DNA of 42,691 bases from Streptomyces griseoaurantiacus (GCA_014656015.1 BNBP01000062.1:1-42691); one strand, 5' to 3'; shown: positions 1-8,476, counted from the first letter of the stretch. Translations and numbers: made by a program. Notes: a model not told the origin generated them from the letters alone.

Positions 1-1819
1 CGCGGCCCACGAGCCGGCGCCGTCCCGCCCGCGCGGGCGCCGCCGTCGCCCGCGCCCCGAGCCGCGACACCTCCCGCGTCGGCGCGGCGAACAACTCCGT
101 GTCCGTGACCTTGACCTCGGGTCCGAACAGCGTCGACAGCGCCGGACGCGGACGGCCCGTCCGCAGGGCCACCACCTCCCGCAGCACCCCCGTGAGCTGC
201 TCCGCCATCTCCTGCGCGGAGGCGAACCGCCGCGCCGGGTCGGGGTCGGTGGCCCGGACGAGGAGCCGGTAGAAGGACTCGTACCGGCCGAGGACCTCGA
301 CGGTGTCCGGGTCCGGCAGACAGTCGGCGTAGACCGTGGTGTAGCCCTGGAAGTCGAACGTGAGGACGGCGAGAGTGCGGGCCACCGTGTACAGGTCGGA
401 GGCGACGGACGGACCGGCCTCGGCGACCTCCGGGGCCTGGTAGCCGACGGTGCCGTAGATGGCCGACTCCTCGTCGTCCATGCGGCGCACCGCGCCCATG
501 TCGATCAGCTTGAGCTGGTCCTCGGCCTGTATCGCGTTGTCGACCTTGAAGTCGCAGTACAGCAGGTTGCGGCTGTGCAGGTGGCCGAGCGCCTCCAGCG
601 CCTCGATGCCGTAGGCGCAGGCCTGTTCGACGGGCAGCGGGTCGCGCGCGCCCGAGGCGGTGCGGCGGTCGTTGGCGATCTCCTTGAGGGACTTGCCGCC
701 GACGTACTCCATGACGATGTAGCCGTCCAGCGAACCGGTGCGTTGGTCGAGGTGCTCGACGAAGTTGTAGATCCGCACGATGTTGGCGTGCTCGATCTCG
801 GCGAGGAAGCGGCGTTCGGAGATCGCGGCGGCCATCGCGTCCTGGTCGCCGGTGTCCAGCAGGCCCTTGAGCACGACCCAGCGGTCGGAGACGGCACGGT
901 CCACGGCGAGGTAGATCCAGCCCAGACCGCCGTGCGCGAGACAGCCGACCACCTCGTACTGGCCGTGTACGACGTCGCCGGAGCGGAGCTTGGGCACGAA
1001 GGAGTAGGGGTGGCCGCACTTGGTGCAGAACCCCTCGGTGCGGCCCCGGTGTTCGCCGCGCGAGCGGCCCACGGGCGCCCCGCAGTCCGAGCGGGAGCAG
1101 AACCGCTTGCGCTCGGGCACCTCGGGATCGTCCAGGACCATCGCGCGCGGGTCGGGGCGGGGGACGCCGGGCACCTCGACGAGGCCGATGCCGAGCCGGC
1201 TGCGGCCCGAGGAGCCCGAGGTACCGGCGCTGCGCACGGAGACCGAGACGGAACCGCGGCCGGAGCCGGCCGAGGACAGCCGTCCGGACACGGAGCGCCG
1301 GGAGGGCGCGGAACGCGCGGAGGACCGTGCGGAGGCACGCCCGCTGGGCAGGGACCCGCCGCGCGCGGAGCCTCGGCCGCTGCCCGCCGGGCCCGTCCCC
1401 GAGGGCCCGGCGGCGCGCGCCGGTGCCCCCGGGGCGGCCGGGGCGAGACCGCAGGTGTCGCAGTACCACTCGCCCCCGCCGACGTCCTCGTAGGCCCCCG
1501 CGCACCCCTCCCGCCCGCACGCCCCGCCGGGGGCGGGACCGTCCGGGCCCGAGGACTGCGCGGGAATCGCCGGGATCACCGGGGCCGCCTCCACCGCGGG
1601 CCCGGCCTCCACCGCGAGCCCGGCCGCCGGCCGCCGGGCGGCCACGTGTGTGTCCGGTTCGGTCGGTGGGTGCGCCGGTGCCGGCGTGGGAGCGCTCTCC
1701 GCTCCGGCCGGCGCCGGCGCGGCCAGGCCGCAGGTGTCGCAGTACGGCTGGGCCCCGCCCATGTCCTCGTAGGTCCCCTCGCAGCCGGGGCGGAGGCACG
1801 GGGCGGGCGGCTCGGTCAT
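1..1819 (-). CDS. pknG: PknG-family serine/threonine protein kinase (C-terminus off the window)
   Basis: The gene starts at ATG 1819 and is still open at base 1, so about 606 codons are visible and the 3' end is missing. The protein has three zinc-knuckle modules: C8/C13-C27/C30, C101/C106-C120/C123 and the rubredoxin-like C241/C246-C265/C268. The first two are near copies of each other and flank a Pro/Ala linker; a Ser/Arg/Gly-rich stretch (about 140-210) precedes the third. A kinase domain begins near residue 285, with the glycine loop HGGLGW (296-301), ATP lysine K318, catalytic loop YCDFKVDN (D423), DMG at 440-442 and GTVGYQAPE after it. The catalytic loop lacks the usual HRD arginine, as in PknG. 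The kinase family also carries a C-terminal TPR domain, which would lie beyond the edge. Its start overlaps the stop of the upstream coiled-coil gene by 4 bp (ATGA), so translation is probably coupled. In mycobacteria PknG acts on FHA proteins controlling 2-oxoglutarate metabolism; that role here is inferred from the glnX/glnH neighbours. Confidence 0.93.
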   Translation of the reverse strand, partial: MTEPPAPCLRPGCEGTYEDMGGAQPYCDTCGLAAPAPAGAESAPTPAPAHPPTEPDTHVAARRPAAGLAVEAGPAVEAAPVIPAIPAQSSGPDGPAPGGACGREGCAGAYEDVGGGEWYCDTCGLAPAAPGAPARAAGPSGTGPAGSGRGSARGGSLPSGRASARSSARSAPSRRSVSGRLSSAGSGRGSVSVSVRSAGTSGSSGRSRLGIGLVEVPGVPRPDPRAMVLDDPEVPERKRFCSRSDCGAPVGRSRGEHRGRTEGFCTKCGHPYSFVPKLRSGDVVHGQYEVVGCLAHGGLGWIYLAVDRAVSDRWVVLKGLLDTGDQDAMAAAISERRFLAEIEHANIVRIYNFVEHLDQRTGSLDGYIVMEYVGGKSLKEIANDRRTASGARDPLPVEQACAYGIEALEALGHLHSRNLLYCDFKVDNAIQAEDQLKLIDMGAVRRMDDEESAIYGTVGYQAPEVAEAGPSVASDLYTVARTLAVLTFDFQGYTTVYADCLPDPDTVEVLGRYESFYRLLVRATDPDPARRFASAQEMAEQLTGVLREVVALRTGRPRPALSTLFGPEVKVTDTELFAAPTREVSRLGARATAAPARAGRRRLVGR

Positions 1820-3126
1820 GGTGTTCCCCCTCGTTCGTCGTCGGGGACGCGCGGGGTCAGCAGGTCCGTCGCCGCGTGCTGGTAGCGCAGCACCGCCTGC
1901 TCCGCCACGCGCAGGTCGCAGGGGGCGCTCCACAGCATGCGGCGGGCCGCGTCGTACCGCTCCACCAGCAGCGGGTCCTCCGCGAGCCCGTGCCGGGTGA
2001 CCTTCGCACGGTAGGCGTCCAGTCGGCCGCGCAGCTCCGCGCGGACCGCGAGCGGCGCGGTGACCGCCGTCAGCGACTCACGCGCGCGCAGCAGTTCGTC
2101 CTCCGCCTTCTCCTCCAGCGACTCCAGCAGCGGCGAGAGCCGGTGCCACTGCGCGTGCCGCCGGTACTCCGCCGCGGCCGCCAACTGCTCCTGCAGCGCC
2201 GTCGGCGGACCGCTCACCGCGGGCACCTCCGAGGCCGCGATCTTCGCCAGCACCTCGCCGCGCGCGTTGCGCGCCTCCGCGAGGGTGCGGTCGGCGCGGG
2301 AGAGTAGGTCCCGCAGCCGCACGAGCCGCTGCTCGGCGTCCTGGCGCACCGTCAGCACCGCGTCGATCTCGCGGCGCACCTCCTCCAGCGCCCGCGCCTG
2401 CCGGTCGTACGTCGTGGTGTCCGGTCGGCCCCCGCCCGGCGCCGAACTCCCCGGCGCCGGCACCCAGTGGGCCAGCGGGTCGGAGATCACCTCGGCGCGC
2501 AGGGCGGTCAGCGCCCGCGTGATCCGCTCCAGGTCGTCCCCCGCCGGGTGCTCGCCCGGCCGCACCCCCACCGAGTGCGCGAGGCGCCGGGTGCGCTGGA
2601 GCTCCGCGGAGAGCAGGTCGATCCGCGCGGGCAGCGCCGACCACACGGCGTCGGCGGCCACCACCAGGTCGAGGGCGGAGGCGTACAGGTCGTTCATCCG
2701 GTCCACCAGCTCGGCCAGCGTGAACCGTTCGCTGAGCTTGGCCGAACCGGCCAGGGCCGGGGCGTTGGCGGTGGCACGCGCACTGCCCGCGACGGTGACC
2801 CCCGCGCCGTTCAGCAGTTCGGTCAGCTCCACCAGGTCCTCCCTGCTGGACCAGCGGCGACGGGAGCGCACCCGGCGGGCGTGGTGCAGGGCGTCGGAGT
2901 ACGCGTCGAAGTACGCCCACAACAGCGTGATCGACGCCTCGGTGGCCGCCCAGCGCTCCTTGGTGACGCCGGTCAGCTCGGCGCCCTCGAGGAGTCTGCG
3001 GCCCGCGTGGTCCTGCAGGGCGAGCAGCGAGGTCTCGATGGCCTCGTGCTCGGCGCCGAGTCGCGCCAGCGCACGGTCCACCTCGTCCCGGTCCATCACC
3101 GGCCCGGCGGGTCCAGCGACGCCCAT
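1816..3126 (-). CDS. Conserved coiled-coil protein of unknown function between glnH and pknG
   Basis: A 436-residue soluble protein with no signal peptide, membrane segment or motif I recognise. It is rich in Ala, Leu, Arg and Glu. Several stretches have heptad-like helical character, notably residues 18-60, 160-200 and 265-385 (for example LEEVRREIDAVLTVRQDAEQ). The ATG at 3126 is preceded by GAGAGGTG at a workable spacing; a second Met at codon 11 (3096) is the alternative start. The stop overlaps the pknG start by 4 bp, so the two are very probably coupled. The mycobacterial glnX-glnH-pknG locus, as I know it, has no gene in this position. I infer an adaptor or scaffold between the membrane sensor and the kinase, but nothing in the sequence proves this. 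Confidence 0.85.
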   Translation of the reverse strand: MGVAGPAGPVMDRDEVDRALARLGAEHEAIETSLLALQDHAGRRLLEGAELTGVTKERWAATEASITLLWAYFDAYSDALHHARRVRSRRRWSSREDLVELTELLNGAGVTVAGSARATANAPALAGSAKLSERFTLAELVDRMNDLYASALDLVVAADAVWSALPARIDLLSAELQRTRRLAHSVGVRPGEHPAGDDLERITRALTALRAEVISDPLAHWVPAPGSSAPGGGRPDTTTYDRQARALEEVRREIDAVLTVRQDAEQRLVRLRDLLSRADRTLAEARNARGEVLAKIAASEVPAVSGPPTALQEQLAAAAEYRRHAQWHRLSPLLESLEEKAEDELLRARESLTAVTAPLAVRAELRGRLDAYRAKVTRHGLAEDPLLVERYDAARRMLWSAPCDLRVAEQAVLRYQHAATDLLTPRVPDDERGGTP

Positions 3127-3413
3127 CGATCACCTCTCGCTCTCGCGTCGTTCCCGCGCGCGTGTCCGATGCGCCCGGGCAACGGTTCAACTGTCCAACT
3201 GTCCAGTCGTATCAGTCCGGTTGTCCGCTTCGGTGCTCGACTCCCGTTCGTCCGTCCGTCCGTTCGTGCCGCCCCCGCCGTCCGGCCGTTGTCTGTATCT
3301 GTGGTCCGTATCCGGTGGCGGTATTCGTATCCCGCGCCGGCAATCGTGATCAATGGGTTTCCGGCCCTCTCCGCGCGCCGTCCGCGGGACGTGCCCGCCG
3401 CCGGCCCCGCCGC
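3127..3413. other. Gap between glnH and the coiled-coil gene with short direct repeats
   Basis: This 287-bp stretch has no convincing gene. It is less G+C-rich than its flanks. It holds an 8-bp tandem duplication (CAACTGTC twice, 3188-3203), a short run of GTCC/TTCG units (3246-3268) and several scattered GTAT-containing words (3295-3335). I could not pick out a clear terminator or promoter. The interruption means the coiled-coil gene and pknG may have their own promoter here rather than depending only on glnX. Confidence 0.4.
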
Positions 3414-4427
3414 TCACCGGTACGTCGGCGAGGGCGGCCTGGACGGCTCCGGGTCCTCGCCCAGCGTGGCGGAGAGCCACGTGTCGTAGGAGGCCCGCCA
3501 GCCGTCCCCGCGGTAGTCCTCCAGGACCCGGTTGACCCGACGGACCAGGTCGTCGGCGCCCTTCTTCATGGCCACCCCGTAGTACTCGGTCGTGAAGCGC
3601 CGCCCCTTGAGCTCCACCGTCGGGTCCTGCGCGGCCTGGCTCGCCGCGAGCGCCCCGTCGGTCACGACCGCGTCGACCTGCCCCAACTGCAGCCGCACCA
3701 GGCAGTCGAGCTGGTTCGGCACGGTCACGGAGATGTCGGTGGAGGGCGGTATCCGCCCGCTGCCGCGGTCCGCGGTCAGCTGGGTCAGCGCGGTGGACCC
3801 GGTCGCCGAGCACACCCTCTTGTGCGCGAGCGTGTCGTCGTACCCCGTGATGTCCGACTTCCTCGGGGCCAGCACCTGCTGCCCGGTGCGGAAGTAGGGC
3901 GCGGAGAAGGCGACCTGCCTCAGCCGGTCGCAGGTGATCGTCATCGTGCGCACCACCATGTCGACGCGGCCCGAACGGATCGCCTCGGTGCGCTGGTTCG
4001 TGGGGATCGCGCGGAACACGACGGCGTCCGGGTCGCCGAGGATCTCGCGCGCGATGCGCCGGGCCAGGTCGATGTCGAAGCCCTCCAGTTCGCTGCTGCC
4101 GCTGCGGTTCGGGTCGCGGTAGCCCCAGCGGTAGCTGTTCTGGTCGACGCCGATCACCAGCCTGGGGTGGGCGCGGCTCTTGATGGCCTTGACGGTGTCC
4201 CCGTCGGCTCCCGAGGGGGACAGGCTCCGCTTCTCCGGGTCCTGGCAGGCGTGCGCGCTCGCCCGCACGCCCTCGGCGAGTCCGCCCACGCCCCCGGTGG
4301 CCTGGTCGGTGCCGCCCGCGCGGGCGAGCGGCAGCAGGACGAAGACGGCGGTCAGCACGAGGACGACGGCCATCGCCCCGACGCCGCCCCAGCCCTTCAG
4401 ACCCGCCCGCAGGCGCCGTACACGCAT
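3414..4427 (-). CDS. glnH: GlnH-like extracytoplasmic glutamate/amino-acid-binding protein
   Basis: This is a 337-residue periplasmic-binding-protein family 3 protein. It has a hydrophobic N-terminal segment (about residues 15-34), then the solute-binding fold from about residue 75 (LVIGVDQNSYRWG, then GFDIDLARRIAREILGD and DMVVRTMTITCDR). The last of these is typical of the glutamate/aspartate-binding branch. I chose ATG 4427 because AGGAGG lies at 4435-4440; an in-frame upstream start at 4484 has no such signal. No lipobox cysteine follows the hydrophobic segment, so the protein is either cleaved and released or held by an uncleaved anchor. It is preceded by the GlnX-like gene and no ABC permease or ATPase gene is adjacent. 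That argues for a sensory rather than transport role, as for mycobacterial GlnH, which signals through GlnX to PknG. Confidence 0.88.
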   Translation of the reverse strand: MRVRRLRAGLKGWGGVGAMAVVLVLTAVFVLLPLARAGGTDQATGGVGGLAEGVRASAHACQDPEKRSLSPSGADGDTVKAIKSRAHPRLVIGVDQNSYRWGYRDPNRSGSSELEGFDIDLARRIAREILGDPDAVVFRAIPTNQRTEAIRSGRVDMVVRTMTITCDRLRQVAFSAPYFRTGQQVLAPRKSDITGYDDTLAHKRVCSATGSTALTQLTADRGSGRIPPSTDISVTVPNQLDCLVRLQLGQVDAVVTDGALAASQAAQDPTVELKGRRFTTEYYGVAMKKGADDLVRRVNRVLEDYRGDGWRASYDTWLSATLGEDPEPSRPPSPTYR

Positions 4428-4433
4428 CCCCGG

Positions 4434-4440
4434 TCCTCCT
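4434..4440 (-). promoter_or_regulatory. Strong ribosome binding site fixing the glnH start
   Basis: On the minus strand AGGAGG precedes the ATG at 4427 by about seven bases. It decides between this start and the upstream in-frame start at 4484. Confidence 0.8.
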
Positions 4441-4503
4441 CTCACCGCTCCTCCCTCGCCGGCGCGGCCGGTACGCGGCGGCACCCCACCGCGCGGGCGC
4501 CCC

Positions 4504-5931
4504 TCACCGGTACTCCGAGAGCCGCCGGCCTATGCCCAGCACCGCGCCCGCCGCGCCCAGCACGGCCAGCACCGCCGCGCCCGCGGGCAACCCGCCCAGC
4601 GCGTCCCGCCCGCCGGCCGCGGCCCGGTGGAACTCGCTCTCCTCGTGGTCGACGGCCAGGCCCAGGTTCTTGTCGACGCTGTCGAAGCACTCGCCCGTCG
4701 GCTCGGCCCCCTTGTCTCCGTCGCCGCCGATCACCTTGTCCAGCGCACCCTGGTAGTCCCCGGCGTCGTCCGCCTCGCGGGCCACCGTGTGCCGCTCCCG
4801 CCACACCTTCATGTTCCCGGTGGCCGCCCGGACCGGCTCCCGGCCCGCGCTGTCGTCGGCCAGTGTCTCGGCGTGCGCGAGGCCCGCGGCGAGTGCCTTC
4901 ATCTCCTGGCCGAAGTCGTAGTCGTAGAGGTCGACGATGTCGCCGTCGGCCAGCTTCTTGGTCTCCGCGCCCCGGCTGACCAGCGTCAGGTTCTCGTTGC
5001 CGCGCGCGTTCAGCGAGGCGATGCGCGCGTCGTGCAGCACGCTCAGGGAGCGGATGCCGTGCTCGTAGGAGGAGTCCAGGCCCGCCCGGGCCACGGTGTG
5101 GCCGACGGTCATCCACAGCAGCACCGCCGCCGAGGCCGCCGTCGCCGCGACCAGGCCCCGGTTGAGCACCCGGTTGGTGCGCCGGTAGTGGCGCCGCTGG
5201 GCCCAGGCCAGCGCGGCCAGCGCGGCGACGCCCAGGGCGAGCGCGAGCCACGGGTAGGGGGTGGCGTCCGCGTAGTCGGCGCGCAGCCGCTGGTTCTCCT
5301 TGGTGTACAGGTCCTGGGCGGCCGGCAGCATGCGGTCCTGCATCATCGCGTTCGCCGCGCGCAGGTAGGCGCCGCCCACCGGGTAGCCGAGCCGGTTGTT
5401 GGCGCGGGCCCGCTCGATGAGGCCCTCGTACTGCGGCAGCAGCCGGTTGAGCCCCGCGATCGTCGCGGCGGCGGGCGAGCCGGGGTCGGCGGCGGCCGCG
5501 GCGGTCACCAGCTTGGTGGCGGCCGTCTCCAGGTCGTTCTCGTAGCGCTCGCGCACGGCGGCCGGTTCCTGACCGCCCGCCAGGAAGCCGCCCGCGGCGG
5601 CGGTGTTGGCGTCGGCGAGGGAGCGGTAGATCTCGGCGGCGCCCGCGCTCAGCGGCTGGCTGCGGTGCAGGACGTCGTCGGCGGCGGTCGCACGGTCACT
5701 CATCTGCCAGGCGCCGGCCGCGCCGAACGCCAGGACCAGCAGGGCGAGGAGGGCCCCGATGAGGCGCAGCCGCCCCGGTTCGGTGCCGGCCGCGTGCCGC
5801 AGGCGGTCGAAGCCCTCCGCGAAGGCGGTGCGGCGGGGAGCGGTCGGGGCGGCGGTGGCGGACGCGGGGGCGGACAGCGGGGTCGGGGGGCCCGGTGGTG
5901 CCGTGCCCCGCTGTCTCGAACTCGTCGTCAC
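4504..5931 (-). CDS. glnX: GlnX-like four-helix membrane sensor
   Basis: A 475-residue membrane protein with a proline/alanine-rich cytoplasmic N-terminus. Four membrane segments are predicted at about 57-76, 226-243, 259-278 and 448-466. They enclose two extracytoplasmic, mainly helical regions (about 77-222 and 280-445), an arrangement reminiscent of paired helical sensor domains. The start is GTG 5931, preceded closely by GGGGAGG. The gene is the first of glnX-glnH-(coiled-coil)-pknG. In mycobacteria GlnX is the membrane partner that reads the binding state of GlnH and passes the signal to PknG. I assign the same role from membrane topology and gene order. Sequence identity to the mycobacterial protein cannot be tested here. 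Confidence 0.78.
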   Translation of the reverse strand: MTTSSRQRGTAPPGPPTPLSAPASATAAPTAPRRTAFAEGFDRLRHAAGTEPGRLRLIGALLALLVLAFGAAGAWQMSDRATAADDVLHRSQPLSAGAAEIYRSLADANTAAAGGFLAGGQEPAAVRERYENDLETAATKLVTAAAAADPGSPAAATIAGLNRLLPQYEGLIERARANNRLGYPVGGAYLRAANAMMQDRMLPAAQDLYTKENQRLRADYADATPYPWLALALGVAALAALAWAQRRHYRRTNRVLNRGLVAATAASAAVLLWMTVGHTVARAGLDSSYEHGIRSLSVLHDARIASLNARGNENLTLVSRGAETKKLADGDIVDLYDYDFGQEMKALAAGLAHAETLADDSAGREPVRAATGNMKVWRERHTVAREADDAGDYQGALDKVIGGDGDKGAEPTGECFDSVDKNLGLAVDHEESEFHRAAAGGRDALGGLPAGAAVLAVLGAAGAVLGIGRRLSEYR

Positions 5932-6044
5932 ACGACCTCCCCCGTGGCCATCCCGTCCCGGCGCAAGTATCGCCGCCCCGGGCCCCGGCCGACAGGGCCC
6001 GGCGTCAGGACGGGCCCACTGCCCCTCGGGGAGGAATACGCGTG

Positions 6045-6070
6045 CGGGCCGGGCGCGGTTCCCCGGCCCG
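6045..6070 (-). terminator. Hairpin downstream of the sugar kinase gene
   Basis: A perfect 9-bp inverted repeat (CGGGCCGGG / CCCGGCCCG) with an 8-base loop starts 10 bases beyond the kinase stop codon. It is a G+C-rich hairpin without a long T-run, as is usual in Streptomyces. It separates this operon from glnX. Confidence 0.55.
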
Positions 6071-6079
6071 GCCGGTTCG

Positions 6080-7192
6080 TCAGCCCGCTGCCCCGTTCCC
6101 GCTCGCGGACCGCTCGGACCCGTCGGACCCCTCGGACCCCTCGGACCCCTCGGACCCGTCGGTCCCCTCGATCCCGTCGGACTCGTTGAAGAACGCCCGC
6201 ACCCGTTCCTTCGCCTCCACCGGGGCCCCCACGTGGTCCAGGCCCAGCAGGGCCGCGCCCAGGACCGGCGGGGAGGTCACGACGCGGGCGGTGGCCCGGG
6301 GGGCCCGCGCGGCGAGCAGGGTGCGGACCGCCTCGTCGAGCTGCCGGTGGCGGGCCGCGAGGACACTGCCGCCGAGGAGGACCGGGACCTCCGCGTCCAG
6401 CAGCTCCAGGCGGGTCAGGGCGACCGTCGCCATCGTCACCACCTCCTCGGCCAGCCGGTCCACCAGCGAGCGGGCCACCCGGTCGCCCGCCTCGGCGGTG
6501 GCGAACAGCACCGGGGACAGCTCGTGGCGGCGGCGCCCGGGGATCTCCCCGAGGTGCAGGGCCTGGAGCAGGTCGTACATCGTGGCCAGCCCGAAGTGCG
6601 CGGGGAGCGTCCGGGCCAGGGCGGTGTCCTCGCCCCGTCCGTCCTCGGCGCGCGCGGCGTGCCACAGCGCCTCCTCCGCGAGCCCCCAGCCGCCGCCCCA
6701 GTCGCCGGAGAGCCGGCCGAGCGCCGGGAAGCGGGCGGTGCGGCCGTCGGGCCGCATGCCCACGCAGTTGATGCCGGCGCCGCACACGACGGCGACCCCG
6801 TACGGCTCGGCGATCCCCGAACGCAGGATCGCGAAGGTGTCGTTGCGGACCTCGGTGCCGGCGCCCCAGCCGCGCGCGTGCAGGGCGGCGCCGAGCCGCT
6901 CCTCCTCGACGGGGAAGTCCGCGTTGGCCAGGCAGGCCGAGACATGCGTGACCGAGGAGAGCCCGGCGGCGGCCAGCGCCTCCTTCACGGGCAGGGCGAG
7001 GGCGTCCATCGCCGGCCCGACGCCCACGGCGGGCGGCCGGAAGCCCTCCCCCCGGGCGGTGCCGAGGACCCGCCCGCCGGCGGTCACCACGGCCACGTCG
7101 GTCTTGCTGTTCCCGGCGTCGACGGCGAGGACGGAAGGGGCGTCCGCGCCCCCTGCCCGAGCGCCCCCCGCGGTGTCCGCGCCCGTCCTCAT
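6080..7192 (-). CDS. BadF/BadG-type sugar kinase (N-acetylglucosamine kinase-like)
   Basis: A 370-residue ASKHA-fold kinase. The phosphate-1 motif VLAVDAGNSKTD lies near the N-terminus, an adenosine/phosphate segment GAGINCVGM is central, and GDWGGGWGLAEEAL follows it, as in eukaryotic-type N-acetylglucosamine kinases and related BadF ATPases. ATG 7192 overlaps the stop of the GH4 gene by 4 bp (ATGA), so the two are co-translated. The likely role is phosphorylation of a free amino sugar or related sugar. The last ~30 residues are a low-complexity Gly/Ser/Glu/Asp tail encoded by a 9-bp tandem repeat; it is not part of the catalytic fold. The exact substrate cannot be read from the sequence. 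Confidence 0.87.
   Translation of the reverse strand: MRTGADTAGGARAGGADAPSVLAVDAGNSKTDVAVVTAGGRVLGTARGEGFRPPAVGVGPAMDALALPVKEALAAAGLSSVTHVSACLANADFPVEEERLGAALHARGWGAGTEVRNDTFAILRSGIAEPYGVAVVCGAGINCVGMRPDGRTARFPALGRLSGDWGGGWGLAEEALWHAARAEDGRGEDTALARTLPAHFGLATMYDLLQALHLGEIPGRRRHELSPVLFATAEAGDRVARSLVDRLAEEVVTMATVALTRLELLDAEVPVLLGGSVLAARHRQLDEAVRTLLAARAPRATARVVTSPPVLGAALLGLDHVGAPVEAKERVRAFFNESDGIEGTDGSEGSEGSEGSDGSERSASGNGAAG
6113..6186 (-). repeat. 9-bp tandem repeat in the 3' end of the kinase gene
   Basis: About eight units of TCGGACCC(C/G), read on the plus strand, with a few substitutions in the units nearest 6186. They encode repeated Gly-Ser-Glu/Asp triplets at the protein's C-terminus. 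Because the period is a multiple of three, copy-number change would leave the frame intact. Confidence 0.85.
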
Positions 7193-8454
7193 GCCCACGG
7201 CAGGTGCTCCCCGTTGTGCGCGAGCAGGCTGTCGGTGAGCGTCTCGGCGTAGGCGTGCTGGCCGATCAGCGGGTGGGCCAGCAGCGCGCGGAAGACCCGG
7301 TCCCGGCCGCCGTGCAGGGCGGCCTCCAGCGCCAGGTCCTCGTACGCGGTCACGTTCGCCATCAGGCCCGCGTACAGCGGGTCCACGGGGGCGACCGGGA
7401 GCGGCCGCGGGCCCTGCGCGCCGATCGCGGCCTGCGTCTCGATCACGGCGTCGTCGGGGAGGAAGGGCAGTGTGCCCCGGTTGAAGGTGTTCACCACCTG
7501 GTGGGGCGAGCCCGCGCCGGCCAGCAGCGCGGCGGCGAGGTCCACGGCGGCCTCCGAGTAGTAGGCGCCCCCGCGCCTGGCCAGCAGTTCCGGCTTCTCG
7601 TCCAGTGCCGGGTCGCCGTACATCCGCAGCAGTTCGCTCTCCATCGAGGCGACCTCGGCGGCCCGCGAGGGCTTGGTGCCCAGCTCGCGGACGACCTCGT
7701 CGTGGGCGTAGTAGTAGCGCAGGTAGTACGAGGGGACGGTGCCGAGGCGCTCCAGGAGGGGGCGGGGCAGCCTCAGATCGGCGGCGATCGTGTCGCCGTG
7801 CTCGGTGAGCAGTTTGGGCAGGACGTCCTCGCCCCCGGGGCCGCCCAGGCGCACGCCGGTCTCCCAGGTGAGGTGGTTGAGGCCCACGTGGTCCAGGTGG
7901 ACGCCGGCCGGTTCCACGCCCAGCAGGGCGGCGAACTTGCGCTGCAGCCCGATCGCCACGTTGCACAGGCCGACGGCCCGGTGGCCCTCCTTGAGGAGGG
8001 CGCGGGTGACGATGCCGACGGGGTTGGTGAAGTCGATGATCCAGGCCCGCGGGTTGCGGCGGCGGACCCGCTCGGCGATGTCCAGGACCACCGGGACCGT
8101 GCGCAGCGCCTTGGCCAGGCCGCCCGCGCCGGTGGTCTCCTGGCCGACGCAGCCGCACTCCAGCGGCCAGGTCTCGTCCTGCTGCCGGGCCGCCTGCCCG
8201 CCGACGCGGAGCTGCAGGAGGACCGCGTCGGCGCCGTCCACGGCCGCGTCCAGGTCGGAGGTGGTGACGATCCGGCCGCCGTGCCCCTGCTTCGCGAAGA
8301 TGCGGCGGGCCAGGCCGCCGACCAGCTCCAGCCGGTCCGCGGCCGGGTCGACCAGCACCAGCTCCTCCACGGGCAGCGTGTCCCGCAGCCGGGCGAAGCC
8401 GTCGATCAGTTCGGGGGTGTAGGTCGATCCGCCGCCGACCACGGTGAGTTTCAT
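7189..8454 (-). CDS. Glycoside hydrolase family 4 protein (6-phospho-beta-glucosidase type)
   Basis: A 421-residue GH4 enzyme. This family uses NAD+ and a divalent metal and cleaves glycosides by an oxidation-elimination route. The dinucleotide-binding start is VVGGGSTYTPEL. The metal-binding cysteine is in GLCNVAIG and the metal-binding histidine in GLNHLTW. DFTNPVG between them is typical of the family. I chose ATG 8454 because the Rossmann strand starts right there; an upstream in-frame start at 8490 would add 12 unlikely residues. It is coupled to the BadF kinase by a 4-bp overlap. The pair suggests intracellular breakdown of a phosphorylated disaccharide, or cleavage followed by phosphorylation of the product. 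No sugar transporter is adjacent. Confidence 0.92.
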   Translation of the reverse strand: MKLTVVGGGSTYTPELIDGFARLRDTLPVEELVLVDPAADRLELVGGLARRIFAKQGHGGRIVTTSDLDAAVDGADAVLLQLRVGGQAARQQDETWPLECGCVGQETTGAGGLAKALRTVPVVLDIAERVRRRNPRAWIIDFTNPVGIVTRALLKEGHRAVGLCNVAIGLQRKFAALLGVEPAGVHLDHVGLNHLTWETGVRLGGPGGEDVLPKLLTEHGDTIAADLRLPRPLLERLGTVPSYYLRYYYAHDEVVRELGTKPSRAAEVASMESELLRMYGDPALDEKPELLARRGGAYYSEAAVDLAAALLAGAGSPHQVVNTFNRGTLPFLPDDAVIETQAAIGAQGPRPLPVAPVDPLYAGLMANVTAYEDLALEAALHGGRDRVFRALLAHPLIGQHAYAETLTDSLLAHNGEHLPWA

Positions 8455-8476
8455 GCGTACGCAGCCCTTCGCTCCG

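Noticed and set aside
6113..6186. Regular repeats that might suggest a CRISPR array
   Set aside because: The unit is 9 bp with no spacers and lies inside a coding region. The 34541-34740 array also lacks unique spacers, and no cas genes are present.
7193..8158. Kinase frame continuing upstream to 8158
   Set aside because: The extension lies antiphase inside the GH4 gene. The ATG at 7192, overlapping the GH4 stop, is the natural start.
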